64,000 nt of DNA from Ruminococcus turbiniformis (GCF_020687545.1 NZ_JAJEQX010000009.1:50637-114636); one strand, 5' to 3'; shown: positions 44,606 to 53,380, numbered from the stretch's first letter. A program made the numbers and translations. Notes: generated by a model from the sequence alone, not told the origin.

Positions 44606-44950
44606 TCAGCATCCTCCTTCCTGCCAGGGCCACGGCTCGTTGATCCAGCTCCAGCGGTCAGAGCAGGAATCCGCTGCTGTGTCAACTGTGAGCGGTCCGT
44701 AGGACTCGGCATAATCTTTAAGTGCCTGGCTGCGGTGGCGGCTCATCTCGCGGAAATATTCCAGTGCTTCGGTATCGCAGGGGTGGGTGTCGAGATACAG
44801 GGTTATCTCATTTATTACAAAGCTCACCTGATTGATATGATCCATGAGCTGTCTGCGGTTCATCATGCTGTGATCCGGAACCTGCCCCATATTCTGGCCT
44901 GTATTCCGGCCGGTATTCCGATTCATATTTTGATACATGTTCGGGTTCAT
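44606..44950 (-). CDS. cotJB: Spore coat protein CotJB
   Basis: A 114-residue protein. The first 28 residues are Asn/Met/Gly-rich. The remainder has the CotJB pattern: LMDHINQVSFVINEITLYLDTHP, then EALEYFREMSRHRSQALKDY, then YGPLT, and a Trp-rich end 'WSWINEPWPWQEGGC'. Its start overlaps the cotJA stop. It helps deposit CotJC and CotJA in the spore coat. Confidence 0.93.
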   Translation of the reverse strand: MNPNMYQNMNRNTGRNTGQNMGQVPDHSMMNRRQLMDHINQVSFVINEITLYLDTHPCDTEALEYFREMSRHRSQALKDYAESYGPLTVDTAADSCSDRWSWINEPWPWQEGGC

Positions 44951-45216
44951 CTGGTCCGCCCTCCTTTCCCGAGAAACGGTTTGTCGAGTTCCATAAAAAG
45001 CGTTCCGCGCTCAAGAGCTTTACATGGCTCATAGAGGTCTCTCCATTGCTGCCACGGTACATAGGCCATGGCGATGGGCATATCCGGCGGAAAAAGATCA
45101 TGTGTGTCCGGACAGCCGGGCGCCTGGCCGGTCTGACTGCGGAATGCGGAATCAGACGGAGCGGCAGATGATCCGGTGCGGCGCATACAGCGCATATTAT
45201 TCTGACAGTTTGCCAT
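44947..45216 (-). CDS. cotJA: Spore coat protein CotJA
   Basis: An 89-residue protein preceded by AAGGAAG. The C-terminal half has the family signature 'MAYVPWQQW..LYEPCKALERGTLF.ELDKPF'. The first 45 residues are Cys/Gln/Ser-rich and variable. First gene of the cotJ operon; it overlaps cotJB by 4 bases. Upstream on its strand a CATAATAT stretch (45254-45261) resembles a sporulation (sigma-E) -10 box, but no -35 box at the expected distance was found. Confidence 0.92.
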   Translation of the reverse strand: MANCQNNMRCMRRTGSSAAPSDSAFRSQTGQAPGCPDTHDLFPPDMPIAMAYVPWQQWRDLYEPCKALERGTLFMELDKPFLGKGGRTR

Positions 45217-45421
45217 TTGAGATACTTCCTTTCATAACGGGCAATTCCTTATTATATTATGGGATTTTTTCATGGATGTGCGGAACATACTTTCCTCTTC
45301 CTTCTTAGATATTTTTCTGCTATACTATATCCGTGACAAATGAGAAATCTGATATATTAGCTGAAGTCAGACGGAAGTGTATTGTCTGGAATGGTATAAG
45401 ACGACTGTGAAGAGGTGAAGA

Positions 45422-45811
45422 AAAACTCTGCTGGAAAAGTTAGACGAGCTGTACCGGAAATACGGGTACTGTCTGAACACACTGCATTCTTATGAATTTG
45501 AAGGTTCTGCCGGATTCACCCGTATGCAGCAGATTATGCAGAAATTCCGTGAAGGTCTGGAATGTGTGGGCGGAAGAAAGGTAGAGAAGATGCTGGACTA
45601 TTCAAAAGGTCTGGATGGACTCCCGAAGTCGGATGTGCTTAAGTTTTTCCTCGAGGAAGGATGCTCGGTAGTTGTACGGCCTTCGGGAACGGAGCCGAAG
45701 CTCAAAATATATATTTCTGTGAGAGCCGGAAATCAGGACAGCGCTGAGAAAACAGAAAAGCTGATGGTGGAAGAGTTATCAGAGCTGTTGGGAAACCAGT
45801 GTCCGGCTTAG
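45422..45811 (+). pseudogene. C-terminal remnant of a phosphoglucomutase
   Basis: In this frame 129 codons from 45422 encode the end of an alpha-phosphoglucomutase/phosphomannomutase: 'LDELYRKYGYCLNTLHSYEFEGSAGFTRMQQIM', then the phosphate-binding VVRPSGTEPKLKIYISV. Full enzymes have about 575 residues, so over 440 residues including the catalytic Ser and metal loop are missing. A stop codon at 45416-45418 closes the frame. AGGTG and a CTG at 45428 precede it, and a first ATG comes only at 45524. It looks like a deletion scar next to the cotJ operon and not a working enzyme. Confidence 0.8.
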
Positions 45812-45847
45812 ATTAGAAGAGAATGAGAAGAATTGCTGGGGGGCATC

Positions 45848-47293
45848 ATGTTTTTTAATTCATATCTGTTTATACTGGTTTTTTTCCCGATTGTATTAAT
45901 CGGTTATTACTCGATCAACCGCACAGGGAAATATCGGTTGTCAGAGTTCTTTCTGCTTCTGATGTCAGCCGTTTTTTACGGCTCTTTTGAGATAAAAAGT
46001 ATCCCGGTCATTGCGGGAAGCATACTGGTCAATTACGCCATGGGAAGGATCCTTGAGCACAGGCAGTCAAAAGTCTGGCTTGCGGCAGGGATTCTGTTCA
46101 ATGTGCTTCTGCTGGGCGTATTCAAATACCTGAATTTTGTGCTGGAAAATATCAGCGGGCTGATCGGCGGAAGAGTTACTCTTGTGGAGATGATCGTTCC
46201 CATCGGAATCAGTTTTATGACGTTCCAGCAGATTTCCTACATCGTAGATGTATACAGAAACCGGAATTACGGGTATAGCCTTATGGAATACGCGCTGTAT
46301 GTTTCCTTTTTCCCATATGTGATTTCCGGACCGATTGTAAGGCACAACGAGCTGATTCCCCAGCTGAGGGACTCCGGGAGAAAGGCTTTTAACGCGGAAA
46401 ATTTTGCGAAGGGTCTTTACGCGTTTATTCTCGGGCTTGGAAAAAAGGTGCTGATCGCGGATACGTTTGCAGCTGTGGCCAATGCGGGATTTAACAATGT
46501 GGGCAGCTTAAATACGACGAGTGCGCTTTTTGCCGTTCTGTCCTATTCGCTCCAGATTTATTTTGATTTCAGCGGATATTCGGACATGGTGCTCGGAATC
46601 GGAAAAATGCTGAATCTGGATATGCCGATCAACTTCAACAGTCCGTACAAAGCGGCGAATATTCTGGATTTCTGGAAACGGTGGCATATCTCTCTTACCA
46701 GGTTTCTGACGGAATACATATACTTTCCGCTGGGCGGAAACAGAAAAGGAACGGTTCGGACATATATAAATGTCATGTGTGTGTTTGCGGTCAGCGGAAT
46801 CTGGCACGGAGCAAGCTGGACGTTTGTCATATGGGGGCTTCTTCATGGCGCGGCCAGTGTGATCACAAGGATGTTCCGGACGAAAATTGAGAAGATGAAC
46901 CAGACTGCGTGCTGGATTCTGTTTTTTGCGTTCATCAATTTCACATGGATTTTCTTCCGGGCGGCTACGCTGAACGATGCGTTCACTGTGATAAAGACGA
47001 TCGTAAAATGTCAGTTCGGCCTGCCCCCGGCGGAGATGACAACGGCAGTGCTGCTCCCTGAAATTGAGATGGTGCTTGATCTTCTCGGAGCTGTCCATCC
47101 GGCTCTGGCGGCGATGATCCTCCCGGCTGCGGCTGTGACTGTCACCATCTGTGTGCTGGTGATGAGAAACACACAGGAAAAACTTGAAACATTTAAGCCT
47201 ACAGCGGCAAAGTCGCTTCTGTGTGCGGTGCTGCTTGTGTGGTGCGTTGTGTCGTTCTCGGGCGTCACCTCATTTATCTATGTCAATTTCTAG
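45848..47293 (+). CDS. Second MBOAT O-acyltransferase
   Basis: ATG 45848 follows a G-run ribosome site and starts with the MFFNSYLF pattern common in this family; TTG 45833 is less likely. The 481-residue protein has about 11 membrane helices, 'FPYVISGPIVRHNELIPQL', 'DFSGYSDMVLGIGKMLNL', 'FWKRWHISLTRFL' and the catalytic His in SGIWHGASW. The group includes AlgI, PatA and DltB. With the SGNH gene after it (17-base gap) it forms a two-part O-acetylation machine of AlgI/AlgX-like design. No carrier or ligase is adjacent, so acetyl is more likely than alanyl transfer. Confidence 0.88.
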   Translation: MFFNSYLFILVFFPIVLIGYYSINRTGKYRLSEFFLLLMSAVFYGSFEIKSIPVIAGSILVNYAMGRILEHRQSKVWLAAGILFNVLLLGVFKYLNFVLENISGLIGGRVTLVEMIVPIGISFMTFQQISYIVDVYRNRNYGYSLMEYALYVSFFPYVISGPIVRHNELIPQLRDSGRKAFNAENFAKGLYAFILGLGKKVLIADTFAAVANAGFNNVGSLNTTSALFAVLSYSLQIYFDFSGYSDMVLGIGKMLNLDMPINFNSPYKAANILDFWKRWHISLTRFLTEYIYFPLGGNRKGTVRTYINVMCVFAVSGIWHGASWTFVIWGLLHGAASVITRMFRTKIEKMNQTACWILFFAFINFTWIFFRAATLNDAFTVIKTIVKCQFGLPPAEMTTAVLLPEIEMVLDLLGAVHPALAAMILPAAAVTVTICVLVMRNTQEKLETFKPTAAKSLLCAVLLVWCVVSFSGVTSFIYVNF

Positions 47294-47309
47294 GGAGGCT
47301 GGAAGATAT

Positions 47310-48350
47310 ATGTACGGCAAATTTATACGAAGGACTCTGATTACTGCAGCGGCGCTTCTCGTTGTCTTTGCGCTGACGATCATTGTTATCGATCCCTTCT
47401 TTCACTATCACGCGCCTCTTAAGGGGCTTAAGCCGGTTATAAATGACGAGAGATATCAGAACCCGGGAATTGCGGAGCGCTTTGAGTACGACTCTGTGCT
47501 GATCGGCTCCAGTATGACTCAGAATTTCAGGGTTTCGGAGTTTAATGAGACATTTGACTGTGACACCGTGAAACTTACCTACTCCGCGGTGCGCACCGGA
47601 AGCTATAAGGAGATGTTTGACAGAGCGTTTGAGGGCAGGCAGATTAAGAATGTGTTCATGGGGCTGGACATTGACCCCCTGATTGATACATTCGGAAACT
47701 ATTATTTTCCTCTTCCGGAGTATCTGTATGACGATAATATTTTCAATGATGTAAACTATGTTCTGAATAAAGCGGTCATGTTTGACAATACATATCATTA
47801 TATGAAGGATAACCTTCTCGGGACAGTGCCGGATATCGACGACGCATATATGTGGGAAGGCAGCTTTTCAAAAGAAAGTGCGCTCCAGTCAGTGGGGTGG
47901 GACATAAACTATCGCGGTGAGCCGACCCCGTATCCTTACTATCTGGAAAATGCCAGGCTCAATCTTGGGAAAAATATCCTTCCGGCCATAGAAGCACATC
48001 CGGAGACGACGTTCTATGTGTTCCTGCCGCCGTACTCTCTGCTGTGGTGGAATATGAGGCTGAATTACGGAGACCTGGACAGTATTCTCGATGTGGTGGA
48101 ATACGCGGAAGGCGAGCTGCTGAAATATGACAATGTGAAGCTGTTCAATTTCCAGGGAGTGGAAGAGGTTGTGACCGACCTGAATCTCTATAAAGATTAC
48201 AACCACTACGGTCCGGAGATTAACTCCAGAATGATCGGCTGGATGAAAGAGGGAGAGTACCAGCTGTCTGCAGAGACGTATAAGGAAAAACTGGCACAGT
48301 TCAAAGATTTCGTGGAAACGTTTGACTACCAGACGTGGGTGGCGGAGTGA
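47310..48350 (+). CDS. SGNH-like acetylation partner of the second MBOAT
   Basis: ATG 47310 is chosen because TAGGGAGG lies about 12 bases upstream and a membrane segment follows at once; longer starts would run inside the MBOAT gene. The 346-residue product has one N-terminal membrane helix (about 8-26). The block-I Ser is in LIGSSMTQNF (about 69) and the Asp-His pair in YKDYNHYG. This matches AlgJ/AlgX/DltD-type transferases that finish O-acylation outside the membrane. It differs clearly from the SGNH protein at 27292. Confidence 0.75.
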   Translation: MYGKFIRRTLITAAALLVVFALTIIVIDPFFHYHAPLKGLKPVINDERYQNPGIAERFEYDSVLIGSSMTQNFRVSEFNETFDCDTVKLTYSAVRTGSYKEMFDRAFEGRQIKNVFMGLDIDPLIDTFGNYYFPLPEYLYDDNIFNDVNYVLNKAVMFDNTYHYMKDNLLGTVPDIDDAYMWEGSFSKESALQSVGWDINYRGEPTPYPYYLENARLNLGKNILPAIEAHPETTFYVFLPPYSLLWWNMRLNYGDLDSILDVVEYAEGELLKYDNVKLFNFQGVEEVVTDLNLYKDYNHYGPEINSRMIGWMKEGEYQLSAETYKEKLAQFKDFVETFDYQTWVAE

Positions 48351-48366
48351 TTTCCCAAAAAAGTCC

Positions 48367-48395
48367 TTTACAATTCAGACTAAATTATATATAAT
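48367..48395 (+). promoter_or_regulatory. tRNA promoter
   Basis: TTTACA at 48367-48372 and a perfect TATAAT at 48390-48395 with a 17-base spacer, 11 bases before the first base of the mature tRNA. The tight spacing indicates transcription starting almost at the tRNA itself. Confidence 0.85.
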
Positions 48396-48406
48396 GTATT
48401 AGTCGG

Positions 48407-48481
48407 CGGGGTGTGGCTCAGTTTGGTTAGAGCGCACGGCTGGGGGCCGTGAGGTCGCAGGTTCGAATCCTGTCACCCCGA
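48407..48481 (+). tRNA. tRNA-Pro (anticodon GGG)
   Basis: All four arms fold: acceptor CGGGGTG/CACCCCG, D stem GCTC/GAGC, anticodon stem CACGG/CCGTG with loop CTGGGGG (anticodon GGG at 48442-48444), T stem GCAGG/CCTGT with TTCGAAT loop, discriminator A. It reads CCC and CCU. The CCA end is not encoded. C1-G72 is the acceptor end expected for bacterial tRNA-Pro. Confidence 0.95.
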
Positions 48482-48523
48482 TGATCCGTGAAGGATAACA
48501 ATAAATTAGGTTCAGTCATTGCA

Positions 48524-48601
48524 ATAAGGAATCAGCTCAGGTAAAGAAGGATTTACCGAACCTGGTTCCTTATCTGTTATTACCGCCGGGGTTTTCGGCG
48601 G
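48524..48601 (+). other. Two hairpins between tRNA-Pro and asnB
   Basis: ATAAGGAA (48524-48531) pairs with TTCCTTAT (48566-48573), and inner GGTAAA pairs with TTTACC, giving a stem of about 18 bp in all. A second hairpin CCGCCG/CGGCGG (48583-48601) follows around GGGTTTT. They probably end the tRNA transcript or form the asnB leader. No T-box consensus is visible. Confidence 0.5.
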
Positions 48602-48646
48602 ACATTGTCTGGACAGTTCTATACCACATGAAAAGGAGACATCAGT

Positions 48647-50527
48647 ATGTGTGGATTCGCAGGATATGTCGGAGAGACAGAAGACAGGGAACAGGTCCTT
48701 GTCAATATGATGAATACGATCATTCACAGAGGACCCGACAGCGAGGGAAAATATATAGATGAAGACGCCGCGCTGGGCTTTCGCAGGCTCAGCATCATTG
48801 ACCTTTCCGCTGTGGGCGACCAGCCCCTCTATAATGAGGACCGGAGCATGGTTCTTGTATTTAACGGAGAGATCTACAACTATCAGGAACTGAGAGAAGA
48901 GCTGGTAAAGGCAGGACATACGTTTGTGTCGAATACGGATTCCGAGACGCTCATTCACGGCTTTGAGCAGTGGGGCGAGAGCCTCGTGGACAGACTGAGG
49001 GGCATGTATGCGTTCGTGATCTGGGACACAAAGAAAAAACGGCTTTTCGGAGCAAGGGACATTTTCGGAATCAAGCCGTTTTATTACGCGCATATGAACG
49101 GCACGCTGATGTTTGCCTCCGAGATCAAGGCGTTTATGGAGCACCCGAAATTTGACAAGATTTTTAATGAGGACGCCCTGGGAAATTATCTTTCTTTCCA
49201 GTTCGTTCCCACGAATGAGACGTTCTTCAAAGGCGTGTTCTGCCTGCAGCCGGGACACTATTTTGTCTACGAAAACGGGGAGATGAAGATCACACGCTAT
49301 TTTGAGCCTGATTTTACAGGGGACTGCACAAAACCGTTTGAAGAAGTTGTGGACGATGTGGAAGCTGTCATGAAGGAATCGGTTGAGAAGCACAAGATCA
49401 GTGACGTGGAAGTGGCATCCTATCTGTCAAGCGGCGTTGATTCCAGTTATCTCACGTATTTGGGACAGGTGGACCGCACGTTTACGGTCGGGTTTGACGA
49501 AGGGAAATACAGCGAGATCCGGGACGCGAAGGAGTTTGCAGCGAGCATCAATATGAAGAACGACGCGAAAGTGATCACGCCGGACGAATACTGGGACAGA
49601 CTGTCTGATATCCAGTATTATATGGATGAGCCTGTGGCGGATCCGGCGGCGATCGCGCTCTATTTCCTCAGTGAGGAGGCGGCAAAAAAGGTCAAGGTTG
49701 TTCTCTCGGGAGAGGGCTCGGACGAGCTGTTCGGCGGGTACAACATCTACTGTGAGCCGCTGGAACACACGTCGTTTAACCGGATTCCGCTGGGAATCCG
49801 CCGGCTTCTCGGAAAGTTCGCAGAGTACTGCCTTCCCCGCGGAATGAAGGGCAGAGGATTCCTCATGCGCCACGGAAAGACTCTGGAGGAAAGATATTTC
49901 GCCAATGCCACGAATATCTTTACCGAGAGAGAGGCAAATAAAATTCTGAAAAACGGATGCAGACCGGGAATCCAGAAGGTGACCAGGCCGCTTTACGACC
50001 GGGTAAAGGGCAAAGATCCGGTTACGAAAATGCAGTATGTGGATCTCCACCTCTGGCTTGTCCATGATATCCTTATGAAAGGGGACAAGATGGGAATGGC
50101 AAATTCTCTCGAAGTGAGGGTGCCTTTCCTTGATAAGAAAGTGCTGGAACTGGCACAGACGCTGCCTCTTGACTACAAGGTGAGGGCACCGAAGACAAAA
50201 GTGGCGCTGCGCGCGGCGGCGGAGCGGTGCATCCGCAGCAAGACTGCTGAGAAAAAGAAACTGGGATTCCCGATTCCGATCCGCGTATGGCTTAAGGAGG
50301 AAAAATACTATAACAGAGTGAAAGCGATGTTTTTATCTCCTGCGGCAAAGAAGTTTTTTAACACGGATATGCTGATCCGAATGCTGGATGACCATAAGGC
50401 GGGGAAAAATACGAATGAAAAGACGGATGACAGCCGGAAGATCTGGACCGTATATATTTTCCTCGTGTGGTATGACCGGTTTTTTGAACACGGCAAACCG
50501 ATGCATCCGTCCATGAGCGCAAGATAG
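48647..50527 (+). CDS. asnB: Asparagine synthase (glutamine-hydrolysing)
   Basis: A 626-residue enzyme preceded by AAAGGAG. After removal of Met, C2 (MCGFAGYVG) is the glutaminase nucleophile. The class II amidotransferase domain covers about 2-200, with NGEIYNYQEL and the SDSETL-type loop. The synthetase domain binds ATP at LSSGVDSS (260-267) and has EGSDELFGGYN. It makes asparagine from aspartate using ammonia from glutamine. Some relatives in surface-polymer clusters amidate sugars. Position next to a tRNA gene and not inside the polymer cluster favours the housekeeping role. Confidence 0.93.
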   Translation: MCGFAGYVGETEDREQVLVNMMNTIIHRGPDSEGKYIDEDAALGFRRLSIIDLSAVGDQPLYNEDRSMVLVFNGEIYNYQELREELVKAGHTFVSNTDSETLIHGFEQWGESLVDRLRGMYAFVIWDTKKKRLFGARDIFGIKPFYYAHMNGTLMFASEIKAFMEHPKFDKIFNEDALGNYLSFQFVPTNETFFKGVFCLQPGHYFVYENGEMKITRYFEPDFTGDCTKPFEEVVDDVEAVMKESVEKHKISDVEVASYLSSGVDSSYLTYLGQVDRTFTVGFDEGKYSEIRDAKEFAASINMKNDAKVITPDEYWDRLSDIQYYMDEPVADPAAIALYFLSEEAAKKVKVVLSGEGSDELFGGYNIYCEPLEHTSFNRIPLGIRRLLGKFAEYCLPRGMKGRGFLMRHGKTLEERYFANATNIFTEREANKILKNGCRPGIQKVTRPLYDRVKGKDPVTKMQYVDLHLWLVHDILMKGDKMGMANSLEVRVPFLDKKVLELAQTLPLDYKVRAPKTKVALRAAAERCIRSKTAEKKKLGFPIPIRVWLKEEKYYNRVKAMFLSPAAKKFFNTDMLIRMLDDHKAGKNTNEKTDDSRKIWTVYIFLVWYDRFFEHGKPMHPSMSAR

Positions 50528-50537
50528 GTGATAGAAT

Positions 50538-52028
50538 ATGAGAAGCAGAACTGTGAGGCCGGTGAAACGGCGCGAACAGAGCACAGGTAAGAGCAGAAAA
50601 AGCGGCAGAATCGGGGACACACAGCCCATGCCTGTTGTGAGGCAGCAGCAGTACAGGGCATCTCTGTCGGATACCCGGCCCATGCGGACCGCAGAGGCCC
50701 GCTACAGGACAGGTACGGGAAACAACAGGAGATCATCCGGTATACGTTCCGGGTATGAGGAATATCAGAGAACGATCCGCGACAGACAGAGGGTTCTGCG
50801 TACCCCGCGGCCGGCACCGGAACGAAAGGCGGTCCGCCCGGCAAAACCGCGGCAGTCAAGCCTGGGGAGAGTGATTGCCCGCAGCAGGGCAAAAGGTGCG
50901 GAAAAAGCGCAGTATTTTGACTACGATCTGTTGTTTGTTATCATTTTCCTGATGTGTTTCGGTCTGGTGATGCTGTACAGTGTAAGCGCCTATGAGGCCC
51001 AGGTTGATTTCGGGAGCGATATGTATTACTTTTCCAAGCAGGCGCTGATCGGTGTGCTTGGATTTGTGGTGATGTTTATTGTCGCGAGAATCGATTATCA
51101 TCTGTACGGCGCTTTTGCCGTTGAGATTTTTGCTGTATCGATTGTGCTGATGGCACTTGTTCAGACGCCGCTGGGCGTAACGGTAAACGGTGCCAGAAGG
51201 TGGATCCAGCTTCCGGGCAACCTGACGCTTCAGCCTGCGGAGATTACAAAGATCGCCGTGATCCTGTTCATCTCCTATGAGCTGTGCAGGCTCGGGAAAA
51301 AAGCATATACTATAGAAGGAATTATCCGGGTTTTCATATTCGGCGCGGCGGCGGCGGGAGGTGTCCTGATTCTGACAGACAACTTAAGTACGTCGATTAT
51401 CGTTATGGCAATCACCTGTATACTGATTTTTGTCATTCATCCGAAGACAAAGCCGTTTCTTCTGTTTGCGGCGGGAGCGTTGGCGTTTGCGGTGGTTGTA
51501 ATCGCCATACTGGCGGTCGTTGCGACGAACACGGATAACTTCAGAATTCAGAGAATTCTGTCATGGCTGAATCCGGAAGCGACGGCGGATGACGGAAGCT
51601 TTCAGGTTATGCAGGGACTGTACGCAATCGGAAGCGGCGGCTTTTTCGGAAAGGGGCTTGGGAACAGTACCCAGAAGCTTGGTGTGATCCCGGAGGCCCA
51701 GAACGATATGATCCTCGTTGTCATCTGTGAGGAACTCGGAGTGTTTGGAGCGCTTATTATCCTGCTCCTCTTCGGAATCCTGCTTTACCGCCTGATGTTT
51801 ATCGCGCAGAACGCGCCTGATCTTTACGGCTCCCTGATCGCGGCGGGGATATTCGCGCATATTGCGCTTCAGGTTATTTTGAATATTGCGGTTGTCACCG
51901 GGCTTCTCCCGACAACCGGTATCACGCTTCCATTTATCAGTTACGGAGGTACCGCGATTCTGTTTCTTATGGCGGAGATGGGAATTGCGCTGGGCATTTC
52001 CAGAAGGATTAAGCTGGAGGGAGAATAG
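50538..52028 (+). CDS. FtsW/RodA/SpoVE-family glycan polymerase with long basic N-terminus
   Basis: A 496-residue protein. Residues 1-120 are a basic, Arg/Gln/Pro-rich cytoplasmic extension not usual in FtsW or RodA. Ten membrane helices follow with the family signatures ARRWIQLPG, LQPAEITKIAVI, SAYEAQ... and 'AQNDMILVVICEELGVFGA' and 'GLLPTTGITLPFISYGG'. SEDS proteins polymerise lipid II into glycan strands together with a class B PBP. It starts 10 bases after asnB. The window has a second SEDS gene in the dcw cluster (61996), so this one may serve elongation or sporulation. Which cannot be decided. Confidence 0.9.
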   Translation: MRSRTVRPVKRREQSTGKSRKSGRIGDTQPMPVVRQQQYRASLSDTRPMRTAEARYRTGTGNNRRSSGIRSGYEEYQRTIRDRQRVLRTPRPAPERKAVRPAKPRQSSLGRVIARSRAKGAEKAQYFDYDLLFVIIFLMCFGLVMLYSVSAYEAQVDFGSDMYYFSKQALIGVLGFVVMFIVARIDYHLYGAFAVEIFAVSIVLMALVQTPLGVTVNGARRWIQLPGNLTLQPAEITKIAVILFISYELCRLGKKAYTIEGIIRVFIFGAAAAGGVLILTDNLSTSIIVMAITCILIFVIHPKTKPFLLFAAGALAFAVVVIAILAVVATNTDNFRIQRILSWLNPEATADDGSFQVMQGLYAIGSGGFFGKGLGNSTQKLGVIPEAQNDMILVVICEELGVFGALIILLLFGILLYRLMFIAQNAPDLYGSLIAAGIFAHIALQVILNIAVVTGLLPTTGITLPFISYGGTAILFLMAEMGIALGISRRIKLEGE

Positions 52029-52138
52029 AAAACAGAAAATTCACATAAAATGCTTTCCCTTTGTGAAAATATATGATATAGTCATATGTGGTATTAAGAA
52101 CTACATGAAGAGGCTTTCAATATATTGAATAGAGATAA

Positions 52139-52191
52139 CTCCCGCCCACGTCAGGCGGTGAGTGAGAACGTTGAATATTGCTTCGGGAGGG
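52139..52191 (+). promoter_or_regulatory. Structured leader that can hide the degV ribosome site
   Basis: CTCCCG (52139-52144) is complementary to CGGGAG (52184-52189), which contains the ribosome site GGGAGGG. The same left arm can pair instead as CCGCC (52142-52146) with GGCGG (52154-52158). The two folds exclude each other, a layout seen in translational switches. Whether it works as one is untested. Confidence 0.4.
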
Positions 52192-52196
52192 ATTTT

Positions 52197-53042
52197 ATGG
52201 ATTACAGAATAGTTGTGGACAGCTGCGGAGAGCTGACGCACAGGATGAAAGAAAGCGGGATCTATGTAACGGCTTCACTCAGCATGGAAGTTGACGGAGA
52301 TACGATTGTAGATGATCATACATTTGATCAGGCAGATTTTCTGCGCCGGGTGGCGGCAAGTCCGGAATGTCCGAAGTCATCCTGCCCGTCGCCGGAGAAA
52401 TACATGGAACTGTTTGAAGGAGGGGCGAAGCGTGTTTACGCGGTAACCCTTTCCGCGGAACTGAGCGGATCCTACAACAGCGCTCAGCTTGGAAGAAGCC
52501 TCTTTCTCGAGGAAGAGAAGAACCGGGATGTGCAGATTCACGTGTTCAACTCCAGATCGGCATCTGTCGGCGAAACTCTGATTGCACTGAAGATTCAGGA
52601 GTGCGAAGAGGAAGGACTTCCGTTTGATGAGGTCGTACGCCGGGTGGAGGATTATATAGAAGAGCAGCATACCTATTTTGTGCTGGAGAACCTGGATACG
52701 CTTCGCAAAAACGGGAGACTGACAGGAATCAAGTCGCTTGTGGCAAGCGCCCTGAACATCAAGCCTGTGATGGGCTCAACCCCTGAGGGGACGATCTGCC
52801 AGCTGGGGCAGGCGAGAGGAATCCGGAAAGCTCTTGCGAAAATGGCAGAGCAGATTGCTAGGGAAGGAATGCAGACGGAGAAGAAGATACTGGCCATTGC
52901 CCACTGCAACTGTGCGGAACGTGCAAGGGAAGTGGAGCGGATGATCGTTGACAGGATCAAAGTGAAGGACAGTTTTATTGTGGATACTGCCGGAATCAGT
53001 ACAATGTATGCGAATGATGGGGGAATAATTGTTGTGCTCTGA
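52197..53042 (+). CDS. DegV family fatty-acid-binding protein
   Basis: ATG 52197 follows GGGAGGG; an earlier in-frame ATG at 52125 would lie in the structured leader. The 281-residue product shows the family pattern: IVVDSCGEL at the N-terminus, 'TVSAELSGSYNSA'-like loop (here VTLSAELSGSYNSAQ), DSRSAS-type 'NSRSASVGETL', 'LENLDTLRKNGRLT', and 'KPVMGSTPEG'. DegV/FakB proteins bind a fatty acid and present it to the kinase FakA for phospholipid synthesis. No fakA is in the window. Confidence 0.88.
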   Translation: MDYRIVVDSCGELTHRMKESGIYVTASLSMEVDGDTIVDDHTFDQADFLRRVAASPECPKSSCPSPEKYMELFEGGAKRVYAVTLSAELSGSYNSAQLGRSLFLEEEKNRDVQIHVFNSRSASVGETLIALKIQECEEEGLPFDEVVRRVEDYIEEQHTYFVLENLDTLRKNGRLTGIKSLVASALNIKPVMGSTPEGTICQLGQARGIRKALAKMAEQIAREGMQTEKKILAIAHCNCAERAREVERMIVDRIKVKDSFIVDTAGISTMYANDGGIIVVL

Positions 53043-53087
53043 CGGAGATTGTGTTAAACTGTCTTTATGTCATGGCGTGCGGGAATG

Positions 53088-53106
53088 CTGCCGGTGGCAG
53101 TTTTTT
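53088..53106 (+). terminator. Short terminator after degV
   Basis: CTGCC (53088-53092) pairs with GGCAG (53096-53100) around GGT, followed by six T. The stem is short, so read-through into the small membrane protein gene is likely. Confidence 0.6.
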
Positions 53107-53131
53107 CGTATGAGTGAAAGGAGCTGAAACA

Positions 53132-53380
53132 ATGAGTCAGGAAAAGGTTGACCGCTATAAAAAGGAAAAAGCGAACAGAAAACAGATCATGCACAGGCAG
53201 AAAGTGATGAGTGTTGTCCGCAAGACAGTTCTTACGGTTGTCGCACTGGCACTGGTCGGCTGGCTTGGCTTTTCCGCGTATGATATGTATGAATCCGGAA
53301 AAGAGCGTGTGGTTGCGGAAGTGAACTACGATTCGATTACGGATTATTTCAGCAGCCTTAACGCGGATGCAGCGGAATAA
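53132..53380 (+). CDS. Small single-helix membrane protein of unknown function
   Basis: An 82-residue protein, ATG 53132 after AAAGGAG (an earlier ATG at 53114 is less well placed). The first 37 residues are Lys/Arg-rich, then one membrane helix (about 38-58), then an acidic outer part of about 24 residues. I do not recognise the family. Similar small proteins are common between degV and mraZ in related genomes as far as I recall. Topology predicts N-in. Confidence 0.65.
   Translation: MSQEKVDRYKKEKANRKQIMHRQKVMSVVRKTVLTVVALALVGWLGFSAYDMYESGKERVVAEVNYDSITDYFSSLNADAAE

Noticed and set aside
45254..45261. Sigma-E -10 box before cotJA
   Set aside because: CATAATAT fits roughly, but no matching -35 element at 14-16 bases; kept only as a note in the cotJA entry.
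48524..48601. T-box riboswitch before asnB
   Set aside because: No GGGTGGNACCGCG-type motif and no specifier loop could be found.
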